Origin: Peronospora farinosa
Taxonomy: Eukaryota > Oomycota > Peronosporomycetes > Peronosporales > Peronosporaceae
Direction of reading: 5' to 3'
Assembly (NCBI GenBank): GCA_947646735.1
Contig: CANTFK010000366.1
Location: 1 to 64,000, forward strand
Length of the DNA: 64,000 nt
The notes beneath the pieces are model-generated. The model was given only the letters and a program-made list of their open reading frames with translations, did no database searches and was not told the DNA's origin. A program made the position numbers and the translations under genes. Below are positions 10,891-22,355 of the stretch, in pieces. Position 1 is the stretch's first letter, and every line of letters begins with the position of its first letter.

Positions 10891-12569
10891 ATGCCCAGAT
10901 TCGAGATGAACATGGACGAGTCTTCGGTGGCTCCAGCGGTCTCGCTGGAGCATTCTAATTTTCCACATCTCACCTCGGTGGAGCGGCAGGCACTACATGC
11001 TGTGTCTGGTGGAACTATTGTGACGTCGCTGCTGAGCACAGCGACGTCCGATGATCAACGTGCCGCCATTCAAGACTTTATGGTGCGCGAGCTCGCCGAA
11101 GCGAATCGGCGAGTATTGACTTCCTCGCGCACTTCGCATCATGACGCTATCAAGATGGAGACGTCAACGTACTCCGGTGATGGTCCGGATCGTCTCCCCC
11201 TTAATCGCTGGCTCCGTGAGGTGGATATTGCAATGGCATCAGGATCAATTGACGCTCCGACGGCAAAAGAAATTTCCTGCTGTCTCGGCTTGTTGGAAAA
11301 ACCAAGGAATAGACTCTCGGAAAGCTCGTCGTAGATGAGTCGGAGTTCCCCACGCTGGACGATATCCAGCGTGACTTACGACTGGCTTTCGAGCCTCCTC
11401 AAGATGAATCTCGCTTGCGTGCAGATTTCTTCTCACTCCGACAGGGCAAGCTGTCGATGCGTGACTACGTGCAGAAGACACGTCATCTTGCTTCGTGCAT
11501 TACCACGCAGCCAATTGACATGGCTTCACAAGTCCATGTCTTTATTTTTGGTATGCAAGAGGGCATGACGCGTTACTGCCTCACACGTGCTGAGCCAAAG
11601 TCCCTCGAGGAGGCATTTGCCCTCGCGCTTCGTGAGGATTACACTGTCGCGTTGTCGTACCTGCACGCAGCGCCACAACATCCCCGGAAGTCTGGCCCAG
11701 AGCCAATGGAAATTGATGCAATTGAGTCCTCTCGTGGTCGCGGCAAATCATTAAGCCGCGACATTCGCAATCCTAACACGATGAAGTGTTTTCGCTGTGG
11801 TAAAACAGGCCATCGTACGGCTGTCTGTCGTGCACCTGCGTCGGTGACGATGAACACAGCTGTCTCACGAGGAGACGCTGTGTCGTCGGTGGTCCCGCAC
11901 AAAAAACGAGCGGTTCCAGTAGGCGTGGGGCGCCCTACTGGCAGAAATGGAGCCCCGAGTACTCAGGTGGCAGCTCGGGCTCCAAGCCCCAAAGTGATTC
12001 ACACCCACTTCAATGCCACCACCATGCGCGATGATTCGAGACTGATTATTATTAGTCTCATCGTCGCTGGAATGAAGCGACCACTTCGAGCGTTGTTGGA
12101 TTCTGGCGCTTCCAAAAACTTCTTTCGTGCATCCTGTTTGTCTCTTCTCCCATCGACTGTCACGGTCCGAGAAGGTCCAGGTGACATCGTTGTCAAACTT
12201 GCCGATGGACAACCAAAACGTGTCCCGCGTAAAACAGTGGTTTTACCGTACACTTTCGACGGTTTCCAGAGCAACGACGAATTTTTGGTGTACGAGATGA
12301 ACTATGCATTTGATTGCATACTTGGGATACCGTGGCTGTCACGGTATCAGCCGAAGATAGATTGGATATCTCGGTCCGTCAAACGACGAAGCGGTTATGA
12401 CGTCAGTGAAGTGTTTACTCATTTGCTGGTCGCTTCATCCGATTGGCCTCACGTCAGGGTCGTGAACGAACTCGCCACGACTAGTAGTCAACACAGAGAG
12501 CGCGATGTCCCTCTGTGCGCAATATGTTCCGTTACACTGACGGAGACAAAGAACGAAGCGTTCGAATAG
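10891..12569 (+). pseudogene. Element A gag and protease, broken frame
   Basis: Gag starts at the ATG at 10,891 and runs to a stop at 11,334. The reading continues in another frame at about 11,330-12,569, so one frameshift lies near 11,300-11,335. The second part has capsid-like sequence ([19 protein letters not shown]), a CCHC zinc knuckle ([14 protein letters not shown]) near 11,790, and an aspartic protease motif [11 protein letters not shown] near 12,095 with the partner ILGIPWL near 12,325. The frame ends at a TAG at 12,567 inside the first unit of a 66-bp repeat, after which the same frame stays open. In a working copy, gag, protease and pol were probably one frame. Confidence 0.85.
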
Positions 12570-12800
12570 CGGTTCCCGCACACACAGACATCGGTCGAAC
12601 AGGGGTTCCCGATTCTCAATGAGGCGGTCGATCAGGGGCTCTCGCATACAAGCACATCGGACGAGCAGAGGCTCCCAATCAGTTTCGAGGCGGTCGAGCA
12701 AGGGCTCCCGCGTACAAGTACATCGGACGAGCAGAGATTCTCGATTAATATCGAGGCGGTCGAGCAGGAGCTCCCGCAAACAAGTGAGGCGGTCGATGAC
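12555..12800 (+). repeat. 66-bp (22-codon) tandem repeat in element A pol
   Basis: Units begin at 12,555, 12,621, 12,687 and (partial) 12,753. Each encodes a 22-residue acidic/Gln-rich unit of the form EAVEQGLPRTSTSDEQRFSI. The length is a multiple of three, so the frame is kept. It lies between protease and reverse transcriptase, where these elements have a linker. Confidence 0.85.
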
Positions 12801-13134
12801 GATCCCCCGTCTTTGATTGGAAATGTGTCTTCTGCGCTCCCGAGATTCCAGTACTCGGTTGTTACGTCAGCAAGGAAGGTGTCCGCGCTGATCCTGAGAA
12901 GATATCATCGATCTGTTCCTGGCCAACGCCCAGGGACCAAACTGAATTACGTCAATGGCTCAGTCTGGTGAATATTTTGCATAAGTATACGAAGAACTAT
13001 GCTGAGCTAATTCATCCATTATCGTCTTTGCTCAAGAAAGACGCAGTATGGATATGTAATGCAGAACATCAATCTGCCTTCGACTCCGTAAAGAAGAGCT
13101 TGTCCGAGGCACCGGTGCTGATGCTACCTGATGA
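12801..13134 (+). pseudogene. Element A RT remnant with internal deletion
   Basis: Only the far end of reverse transcriptase survives. From about 12,845 the sequence reads LGCYVSKEGVRADPEKI and NILHKYTKNYAELIHPLSSL, matching the region just after the palm in element B (LGCIVGKNGVRPDPEKI). The fingers and palm with the catalytic DD, about 700 bp in B, are missing between about 12,830 and 12,845. The frame runs up to the 4-bp target ATGA (13,131-13,134), where element N begins. Confidence 0.85.
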
Positions 13135-13967
13135 TGCGGTGGAGTGGCGATCACAAAATTTATGATGTGATCCCAACTCTCCACTGGCACCCAGACAACC
13201 GATTATCGGAGGGGGTACTTCGTTTCCGTGCAACTTTCCTTCCTTTCCTTGTGTACCCGTCGGTAGGGCGGGTAGCACTCTTCTCGGTGGACTTGAGTCG
13301 ATGCTGAACTTAACTGTGTTTGGGATAGCTTGGGGGTGACCGCGCAGAAAATCTTCACGCGGTCGAAGGGTTCTTGTAGGTTCTCTATCCGAATCACCCT
13401 GATCTCTCTTGAGATCACCTTGTCCAAAAATGTAGATACTTGATCCACTTGAGATACTTGATCCACTTGATATACTTGAGCCGTCTCGCGATCTTGTACC
13501 TTGTCCTTTTCTGTTGTGCTGCGTCCAATCGCAGGGGGAGTTGTTGGTTGAGAATTCTTGTAATCCCTGGCCAAACAATCCAGGGATATCACTTGTGTCT
13601 AGGCGTAGCAGATGCTCTTGAGTCGTCGGGGGGCCAAAATTATCCCACCCGGAAGAGAAGCTTGCGTGTCTTAGAAGTAAAATCGAACTCTGTTTAATGT
13701 TACCCAATCACATACCAAAACCTATGAATCTGCCTATCTGTAGACTAGGATCTACTGCCACGTGTTGCACTTTCGGAAAAATCAGGTCTCAATGCGTGGA
13801 CCACATACCTCCGATCGCGGCTGACGGATTAGGTCTACGGATAGCGGTCGACGGATCTTGGTTGACGGATCACGGTCGACGGATCGCGGTCGATCTACAA
13901 GGTGCGGGCCACATTTAATATTGTGCGACTTACACTTTGCGAAATATGGCTCATTCGCTTCTCCACA
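13135..13967 (-). repeat. 3' LTR of element N
   Basis: 833 bp bounded by TG...CA on the plus strand (TGCGGTGGAGTGG...CTTCTCCACA). The middle (about 13,440-13,800) is nearly identical to the right LTR, while the first 300 bp have diverged more. It includes a short direct repeat of ATACTTGATCCACTTGAG. Confidence 0.9.
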
Positions 13968-16570
13968 GTCGTCGCCTGCATTGGTTTTCGACATACAGTG
14001 TCGATCTAGCTGTTTATCGTCTCTGCTCTATTGTCTTGGTCTTCTTATTGGATTCTTTCCCATCTTCTTCGGCTTCCAAATCTGTGGCCCTCTCCAGCTC
14101 AGATGATTCCATCTCCGTCCCTCCTATGAATACATTGATCGTTTCGGGATCAGAGCCATTTCGTGCCACCCAAGGCCGGTCCGATGGACCACCAATTCTG
14201 CTCCCATCCACGCGAATTGAGTTACCGCCGGTGGTGGATCGGCAAACTTTGACATCCTCAATTACGGCGATCTATGATCGCTTGGATGCTCAAGCTGCCA
14301 TCGTGGACAGCTATCGTTCTTTGGAGTAAGCGTTGGGGGAGCAGGAGGTGCGCGGTGATCGGCTGAAACGTGAACTTCAATCCTTCCGGGACGTAGCGCC
14401 TCCTCTAATCGAGTACGTTTTGAAATCGGTACCAACGGCTCCAAGAACAATACCAACGTGCGATCCACAAGGCCGAAATTTTCGAGGAAGAACTGGGCAA
14501 ACGAAAAGATCAATCCCAGAAAATCGCAAGCTTGAAATTCGCCCTGTTCAAGGCTAATGCGGCGACTCAACATACGCAGGAAAGACACCGACGGGTTTGG
14601 CCGTTGTTGAACAGATTCTGACATAACGGTTCCAACTTCAGCAAGCTTCTCTTCAGAATCGGCTGGATAAGCTTCAAACTAATCACGACTATCACCTTGG
14701 GGAAAGTAATCGCAAGGATGTGGCCTTGGGCCAGCTACGTCGAGAGATCGCGGATTGCGAGATGGAGCGTGATAGGGCCGTCGGTGATCGGGACTCTCTT
14801 CGATCGCACTTGGCCCAGCTAGCGTCTGGATCACTTCCAATACCGCCAGTGGGTCATTTCGTTCCCGTTACCTCGGCATCCCCCGGGTGCAAGCGTTCTT
14901 CGTCTACCCCGATATCGGACCCTCCTCTCAAGCGTTCGCGAACCGCGGCTCTCTCTTCTCCTCCAGCTTCATCGGGCTCTGTCCAAGGGACCACTCCTTC
15001 GATCTCCGAGGATATTCCAGCGCGATCCACCACCTCAGCGCGATCCGCCACCTCAGCGCGATCTGCCAATTCAGCGCGATTAGGGGGGGCGCAATTTAGA
15101 CGTTCCAAAGTCGAAGGCGAAAGCCAAGAGCAAGAATTCTACACCACTGAAGGCCAAAAGCAAGACGAAAATTCTCACTTCTTCGAAGACCAAATACAAG
15201 AAGAAAAATCCTGCACCTTCACGCTCGAAAGGCAAAAAGAAAATTCTTACGCCTCCTTCTTCCGAGTCGAGCGACGATGAAGAGTTTTACGATTCTGGGG
15301 ACTCTCTGCTCGCTGCTTTATCCGGATCGCGTTCTTCCTCCAGGCGCCGCGGCTCGGCGCCTGGTAACTCTGCTCACACTGGATCACCCGGTTCCCCCAT
15401 TACTATCGACGTTTCCAGTTCGAAGTTCGGCGTTACTGCCAGCTTCGCCTACGCAATCCCGTACCGCTTCGGCTAAAGTCTCGAAAGTGGACCTTTTTGG
15501 AGAGCCCTCTAGTGATTCCGAGGGTGCTGTCAGCGTCACCAGTGAATCTCGAGAGAAGATCAACATTTTGCTCCTGCTGCAAGAGTATACTGACTTGCCG
15601 GATACTCAAGGGCAAAGAAATCAATGGATCCCTGGGTATTGCAATAGGACTCCTCGGTCGTCAGCCCAAGTTGCTCCATGGTCGGCTCGACGAATCAGTC
15701 TAACCAGCGTGGCTGAGTTGGAAGTCGAATATTTGTACAAGCACCTGTCCAAGCCAAAGGGGTATCCTTTCCTGGTTGCACCCACGTCTCGAGTGCCGCC
15801 ATCCGATTCACTGTGGATACCGAGATTGGTAACTTCGGAGCAGATCGCCGCTCTTTATGCCCAAGAACCCTGGAAAGATCTCAATGTGCCGATTACCCCG
15901 GTCTCATTCCCAGTAACTGGGTGGTTTGCTGAATTGAAGCAACTCTACCTCGAGTTCGAGGATCGGCACCGACAGGCGCTGTGGGAATCAACCCATCCGC
16001 TGCATTTGTCGACAAAGCAACGGGACAACGATCCCGGCATAGCGAACTTTTGAAGAGAGCGCAAGCAGCGTCGGTCGCGATCCGGGCCCCGTTGGAAAAC
16101 CGTACTTCGACTTGTCTTGCGAGGCATGATATGGAACATTGTGATTTGGACATCTTGTTGAACCCCTTTTTTCTCCATTTCCCTTTCTCTTCGGAGATAC
16201 CAGTGTGGTACCCTGGTTTGGGACAACAACGGAAAAACATTCCCAATCTGATGACTGCACTGACGATGTTGGATGCTGCAGAACCTTGGCGCAACCAGTA
16301 CCGATTTGCGATCGCGGATCATCCAGGATCTTCTCTTGCCCGCCTTTTTCATAAAATCTTTCCGCAGTAGCATCCGTGATCAGAGAACATTGCTTCGATA
16401 ATTCAATACCATTTTCCTTTGTTTTTCATCTCTTCCATCTTCTTTCTTGGGCTTTTCAGCCGCGATCCGGCCTCCCTGACCTTCGGTCGCTATACGCATC
16501 ATACACTAACTTACTATCCAACACCCTATACAATCTTCTTGCATATGTTATCACTCCAAACAACTAGATC
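13968..16570 (+). pseudogene. Antisense ORF region of element N (coiled coil)
   Basis: Between the chromodomain and the 3' LTR of N, the plus strand (antisense to the element) has a long protein-like reading broken by frameshifts: 14,127-14,329, about 14,400-14,620, 14,720-15,280, 15,277-16,053 and 15,981-16,370. The first parts are heptad-rich coiled coil (for example LGQLRREIADCEMERDRAVG and, in another frame, YQRLQEQYQRAIHKAEIFEE). Then comes a Ser/Pro/Ala-rich stretch with the repeat SARSATSARSANSAR. The C-terminal part is more globular (WIPRLVTSEQIAALYAQEPW, ELKQLYLEFEDRHRQALWES). Nothing comparable is open on the sense strand. Function unknown; antisense genes at this location are known from some plant Ty3/Gypsy elements. 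Confidence 0.6.
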
Positions 16571-16574
16571 GTCA

Positions 16575-17033
16575 TTATCCACTCGTTCCTTCTTCATGCG
16601 ACTGCATTACTTCAAAACGGTTCCTGCTTGCCCGATCGCGATCGAACTCCTGTAGTAGAGCACCACAATTTAAATCTACTTCGTCAACCCAGGATGGGTC
16701 ACTGAACCTTTTCCATTGTACAAGAAATTCTCGATGTATTCTGTCGTAGCGAGTCTTTCTTCCGGATCGCATATCCACAATCTTCTCCACCTCAAATTCG
16801 TCGTGATTTAAACTGCAAGTCCAACTATCTTCCGGTAACATGGCTTCATCAAAATCTAAGCGATTCGATTCATCAACCTCCAGCAAATGTTTTGGGCGAT
16901 CCGGGAACTTCCTCACTCGTTTCAACTTCGAGATATGCACCACTGGGAATAAAAGATACGGCGTACCCGCGATCTCCAAACGTACATCGTGTTCTCCACA
17001 TAATTCTGCAACTCTAAAAGGTCCATGCCACAT
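16575..17033 (-). pseudogene. Element N integrase tail and chromodomain
   Basis: The frame opens with the integrase C-terminal strand motif GPFRVAEL, then VHISKLKRV, the usual end of Ty3/Gypsy integrase. It ends with a chromodomain-like segment, EFEVEKIVDMRSGRKTRY then FLVQWKRFSDPSWVDEVDL. Chromodomains steer integration toward marked chromatin in chromoviruses. One stop (near 17,035-17,075) separates it from the integrase core. Confidence 0.8.
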
Positions 17034-17075
17034 GTGAGCTTAATTCCTGGCATATCCATCTTTCACTTGATCTAG

Positions 17076-17693
17076 CTAAAACCATACTTGTGATCCCTTT
17101 TCGATCCCATGTATTTCCGGATCAGCATTATGCTGTTCAGCCCGATCTTGGATCGCGACTTTTAGACGATCATTCACTACAGCTCTTTCACGTTTGTATT
17201 GGCTTTTTACATAATACCGCCATCTCCGTGGCTCCGAATCACGACGTTTCGTGCTTCCCAATGGTAAGGTTGCTTCCAATGTCGATCGCGGATCCCAGCC
17301 GTGAATTAAGTAAAATGGGGTGTCACCTCGGACGCGATCTTGGGCGGTACTAAGCGCAAATGTCAATCTCTCTGCGTATTCGTCCCAATCCCATAAACCT
17401 ACGTCTGTTACATACATCTTCAAGGCTCGCGTCAATGTTTGTACCATTCGCTCCGCCGTTCCATTTGCTTGGGGTCGATATGCCATAGTAGCGCGCTGTT
17501 TCTGTCCTGCGATCCGATTAAATGCCCTGAAAAAATCTGACATGAACCCAGGTTCTCTATCGTGACGGATCGCTTCACTCGCACCGAATCTCCGAAAGAC
17601 ACATTCCTCATAATTTTCTGCGATTGTCTGCGCAGTTCTAGACGAACTTGCCTTCGCGATCACATACCCGGAGAAAAGATCCACCCACAGCAA
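17076..17693 (-). pseudogene. Element N integrase catalytic core
   Basis: DDE core: first Asp in LWVDLFSGYVIAKA, second in RHDREPGFMSDFF, Glu in NGTAERMVQTLTRAL. Ordinary Ty3/Gypsy spacing. A single TAA near 17,695 separates it from the HHCC part upstream on the minus strand, so the catalytic residues themselves are intact. Confidence 0.85.
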
Positions 17694-17696
17694 AAG

Positions 17697-19334
17697 TTAC
17701 GTATTTCCCTTAAAAGACCTTGGTAGCGAAGGAATACGATCCATAGCAATTATTTGAAACGGATATGTTGCTTGTACATTCCCCGGAGATTCACCGCGGC
17801 TCGTGGGACGCCCTTTCCCGGTTGAGCAGTCAACACATTCCCCCACATAACGTTGGACACTCCGATACAACCCTCTCCAATGGAAATTCGATCGAATTCT
17901 TTGGTAGGTTCTACCGACTCCTTGATGTCCATCTTCTAAGCTTGTATGATAGTGATGTAAGAAATCCTGCTGCAAGAGTTCTGGTACGACCAAACGTAAC
18001 AATTCCTCACGCCCTTCAACGTTATCGGCCGACTTGGGGCAGAAAAATAACAGTCCACTTTCGTCCACTTCATAATCCGGCGCGATCCGAGCACATAATT
18101 TCGCCTCCTCATTATCCAGACGGTTTACGTCCCCGATTAGATACTCTTTCAACTTAGCGATCCAACTTTCCTCTTCTTGTGTTTGTTTTATTCGCTCAAT
18201 CCGAATTTGCTGTACAATTTCTTCCTGCATGGGTTCCGGTTGTTGCCGTCTTCGAACCGCTGATCTGGTAATCGCGGCCATTTTGACGACCCGATCAACA
18301 CATTTTGGCGTCAACAGTTCACCCAATCGGTTCACTAACATCAACTCTTGCAAGTCTTGATCCGACGTGATCCTCGTGCCCTTTTCTTGTTGCAACGCTG
18401 TGCTCGCCAATCGATCTACACTTTGGTTCCAATCTCGTTTCATATGTAGGAACTCGTGGATCGGCCACGCCCGAAGCTTCTCCATTGCTCTATGTCGTAA
18501 CAACTGCAAACCAGGAGCCTTGCTATCAATTTCGCCCCGCATCTGTCGAATCACTAGATTGGAATCGCCGCAGATAATAACGCGTCCCCTAGTCTGGTCC
18601 GCTAATAAGTCGAAACTGAGGAGCAACCCTCTATATTCTTCTTCATTCACGGTCAGACCGGTAGCAAATTCAGAAGCGGCAGCCACGATCGTCCATTCCG
18701 GCAATCTCCACACGATTGCACTGTACGCTCCGCCTTTCTTCTTCACCCTGGCCAATCCATCGAAACTGACGACCAAAAGACTTTCGCGTTCCTCCACCGT
18801 AGGCGGCGGTATACGTATCGTCTGCCTTGGCTGCTTACGTGGAGCGATCGCAATCAACACTTCGTCCACTTCTTCTCGGGGGGTTATACTCGCAGCCAGC
18901 GTACCCAGTATTTCGTCCTCACCCTTCTCACTTCGGCGGATTTCCAGCGTCCAGTTTGAAAGGAGCGCAGCCCATCTTCCTAATCTTCCGTTGAGACCCG
19001 AAGATTGTAACAGCCAAGCCAGCGTTGAATATCGCGTAAGCACAGTGATCTCACGTGAAACGAGCATCGTGTAGCAAATATCCAGTATCCGAAGGAGGGC
19101 CAAGACCTCTTTCTCCACCATTCCGTAGTTAACTTCGTTTGGCTTCAACGTACGACTTGAGAAAGTAACAGGCCAATAAATGTCTTCATGTTCTTGTAGT
19201 AATGCAGCCGATATCGCCCATTTGCTGACATATACCACGATCACAGGTGGTCGGTCAGGATCAAAATTTTCAAAATCGGCGTTGCAGCTATTATAGCTTT
19301 CAATAGGGTGAATGCGATTATGGCTTTCTCCCAT
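17697..19334 (-). pseudogene. Element N dual RNase H and integrase zinc domain
   Basis: This 545-codon frame holds three domains. The first (codons about 25-145) aligns with Ty3 RNase H (WPVTFSSRTLKPNEVNYGMV, EKEVLALLRIL), but the usual first Asp is replaced (VYVSKWAISAALLQ) and the usual TDH motif reads TRYSTL. The second (about 190-320) is an archaeal/plant-like RNase H with all expected acids: SFDGLARVKKKGGAYSAI, TVNEEEYRGLLL, GDSNLVIRQM and NQSVDRLASTAL. The third is the integrase HHCC zinc domain (HHYHTSLEDGHQG then CVDCSTGKGRP). This looks like the dual-RNase H design in which the old domain becomes a tether. I recall published work on such elements in oomycetes and plants. Confidence 0.85.
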
Positions 19335-19655
19335 CGATTCCTGCCTTCGGGATCCTGATCGTCCCCGGTACTAATATCCAGATCGTGATCGTCCCCAACT
19401 TTTAAATGTGGATCGCACTTCGGTCTAGCATCAATACTGGACATCTGAGCGTCACTAGCACGGGTGATCTCATGAAAATCTGCTTCCCGTAGCTCATATA
19501 GCACCGATGCATAAATCGCAAAGTCTTCAAATAAACCGACTGTAGTACTTCAGACTTCCCAAAAATGATTGCATAGATCGCAAATTTTGAGGGAATGGAA
19601 TATTCACAAGCGATCCCAAATCTTTTGGATGAGCTTCCAAACCTGCAAGCGAGAC

Positions 19656-20780
19656 CTAATGGTCCAGGTAATCCACTTTACAACGTCCACAAAAACTCTT
19701 AGCCACACTAATTGATAAATTCCACGTATTGCACGCTTCCAACAATCGTTCCACCTTCTCATAAAGAGACGTCCACGATGTAGCAGGTATCAGTATATCG
19801 TCAATATATGATCGCCGACCTAACACCGATGGTCTCGGATCGGTATCTGGTTCACCTTCAGTAAACACGTCGATCGGCTTTGACAATTCAGCTGGAATTG
19901 AATCAGAACTTGTACCGATTTTAAATACCCATACAGAGCAATGTCAATCAATCGCTGGTAGATTTGAGGAGCATTCTTCAATCCGAATGGCATTCGTAAC
20001 CACTAAAACAAACCTGACGGTGTAATAAATGCAGAAATCATCCTCGCTCTCTCTGTCATTTCTACTACCCAGAATCCACTCCATATCCAGGGAACAATAC
20101 CACATAGCTTTATCCATATCTTGCAATAAATCACTGATCAATGGCATAGGGTATACCATCAATCGTGTCAACTGGTTCACTCTACGATAATCGATACATA
20201 ATTGAATATCTTCGCCATTTTTCTTGATAATCAGTACAATTGGTGAAGCCCACGGCGACGTAGATGGCCGAATGATCTTGGCAGACAATAATTCCTTAAT
20301 CAAATCAGCTAATTTCTCTCGAAACTTGGGTGCCACTGGCCGTACTCTTTGCGCGATCGGGTTTGCTCCTCCAACATCAATATCACAAACCACTTCACGC
20401 GCCGCGGGGGGTAGGTCATTGCCTTTTCCGATGAGCAAGTGGCGGTTCTTCCAGATCAATTGTCGTAAATTCTCCTGATCCTCTGTCAGCGGTACTCCAG
20501 GGTCGCCAACTTGAATGTCCTCGATAGCAACCTCCACTGTAGGCGTAAAAATTTCTGGTAGAATCGCCATATGTTCATCCACATCTTCAGCGAACAGCTC
20601 ACCGCTTTCGTGAATATATACCGAATCTTTTGGCGATGCATCTTCTGTTGGTATTTCATCGATGACAACTGTGGCGGATTTGTTGCCTTCTTGATCCGAC
20701 GTTTTCTGTTCTTGATGCGATATTTCTTGATCTTTCTTGTTCGTCGCAATCGTCCTTAGATCCTCGATCGCATCACCCAA
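19656..20780 (-). pseudogene. Element N reverse transcriptase
   Basis: Linker with EDIQVGDPGVPLTEDQENL, then fingers (KIIRPSTSPWASPIVLIIKK, LCIDYRRVNQLTRL) and palm (YPMPLISDLLQDMDKAMWYC). The catalytic motif is YIDDILIPA near 19,800 in a separate frame. A stop or frameshift near 20,085 and another near 19,900-19,945 break the domain. 19,335-19,655 is the RT-RNase H connection in broken frames. Confidence 0.8.
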
Positions 20781-20789
20781 TCGATCTTG

Positions 20790-22263
20790 TTACGGATCAT
20801 TTCCTTCAATTTCGGGGATCGCGTTGTTCTCGACTATGACCGTATTGATCACAAAAGGCACTTCTTCTGAATGATAATCTTCCCTATCCAAATGATCTTG
20901 GTCATCGATTTGACCTTGAGTTTCACCGTCGTAGATCGCTGCTTCGCAAGTTTGTGGCGCGATCTCGTCAACGTTCGTGATCTTCTCGATCTCTTCTTTT
21001 CTTGGGCGTGTTAATATCTTAGTTGGTGTAGGATACGACGGATGATCTACCAACGGTCCTGTCTGCTCCTTCGGGAGCTCTTCCTTCCGATCTGTGGTTG
21101 CTTCATAGGCCAGAGTCAGCCACTCATTATAACGGCGCGATCCAACCGAAACATACCCAGGTGATCGGGGTATCATATCTATAGCCATCCACCAACCTAA
21201 CGGAGATCCGTGATTTACAATTACTTCTCGATCCACTAGATTTTTCAGCTGCAAATATTTAATCCGACCCGGTCCGGTAGTCACATTCGGTATCCATTTT
21301 TGATCTCTTCTTACCCAAAACCTTAGCTTTCGATGCACCACTACCAATCTTTATTTCTGTCGATTCGCCTACTGGGATCACCACATACTGATCGTTAATC
21401 GTGATCGGCTGCATATTCGATCGATACGGTGGTCTTCGTCCCGCCAAGTGAATTCTGACCTCATCTGGTAAACAATGAGTTCCATCTGCCAAATCCAAGC
21501 GTATTCCAGCTGGGACCATAATATCCATACCCAAGATCGCTTCTTGGCCAACTTGATCACCCACCCAGATATCGAAATAATATACCAGTGATTCATTTAA
21601 TATGATCTTGATTTTGGTTCGTCCTTCGGTCATATAGGTATTCTCACCAATTCCAATACATTCTTGCCTTTGGCTTTCGTCAATGACACATCCTACCTTA
21701 CGAGCAAAGGTGGTGTCGACGATCGAGACTTCGGCTCCAGAATCGAATAGCATAGTAGCCCTCTCATTATTGATCTTGCCCACTTCCTTGGCCTGCTTGA
21801 ACCATTTTCCTGGGGTATGATATTTCCAATACCCCCGTGATTCTCCTGGCGCTAGGTCGAGCTCCATCTTAGTAGGCGATCGAGCAAATTCATCAACTTT
21901 CCTCAAACTCGCTATTGAATGCATAGAATCCGAATCACATGTATTGATCGGATCGATCCAAGTGTTAAATTCTTGATATTTAAATCCCTTTTCAACAAAT
22001 GCATAAATGCAGAGCCTAGAACGCTCGGCTCGTACCAGATTCCAACCTGGCGAGCGTCCTAGTTTAACATCTCTTCCGCTTTCGGCGGGAGTATCCCAGC
22101 ATGCTTCGTCGGCACATACCACTGACGGATCAGATTGTAGAATTCTTCCATCGGGCAGTTCCCCCCTTCGTGCGTCTCCCCACAGGCCGTACACACGAAA
22201 AAACATTTGTCTGACGGATGTCCTTTGCGCCCACACTTCTGGTAAGTCAATCGTTTCCAACAT
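20790..22263 (-). pseudogene. Element N zinc fingers and aspartic protease
   Basis: At 22,059-22,250 one frame encodes a CCHC-like zinc segment (CGRKGHPSDKCFFVCTACGE) followed by EFYNLIRQWY. The overlapping frame 21,259-22,263 carries the protease: MLFDSGAEVSIVDTTFARKV near 21,735 with the partner ILGMDIMVPAGIRLDLADG near 21,520. 20,790-21,347 continues toward reverse transcriptase with VRRDQKWIPNVTTGPGRIK, also seen in the old fragment at 3,235. At least one frameshift lies at 22,000-22,060. Confidence 0.8.
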
Positions 22264-22355
22264 CCGCGATCGTCATGTTACCTCGATCCGCAATGGGTAC
22301 AGGATCTTGGTGGATCGACACGATCATGACTTTTACCTTGATCGGTCGCATTCTG

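Noticed and set aside
16376..16655. Short plus-strand frames at the end of the N antisense region
   Set aside because: Phe/Leu/Ser-rich, opposite the chromodomain end; no continuation of the antisense protein.
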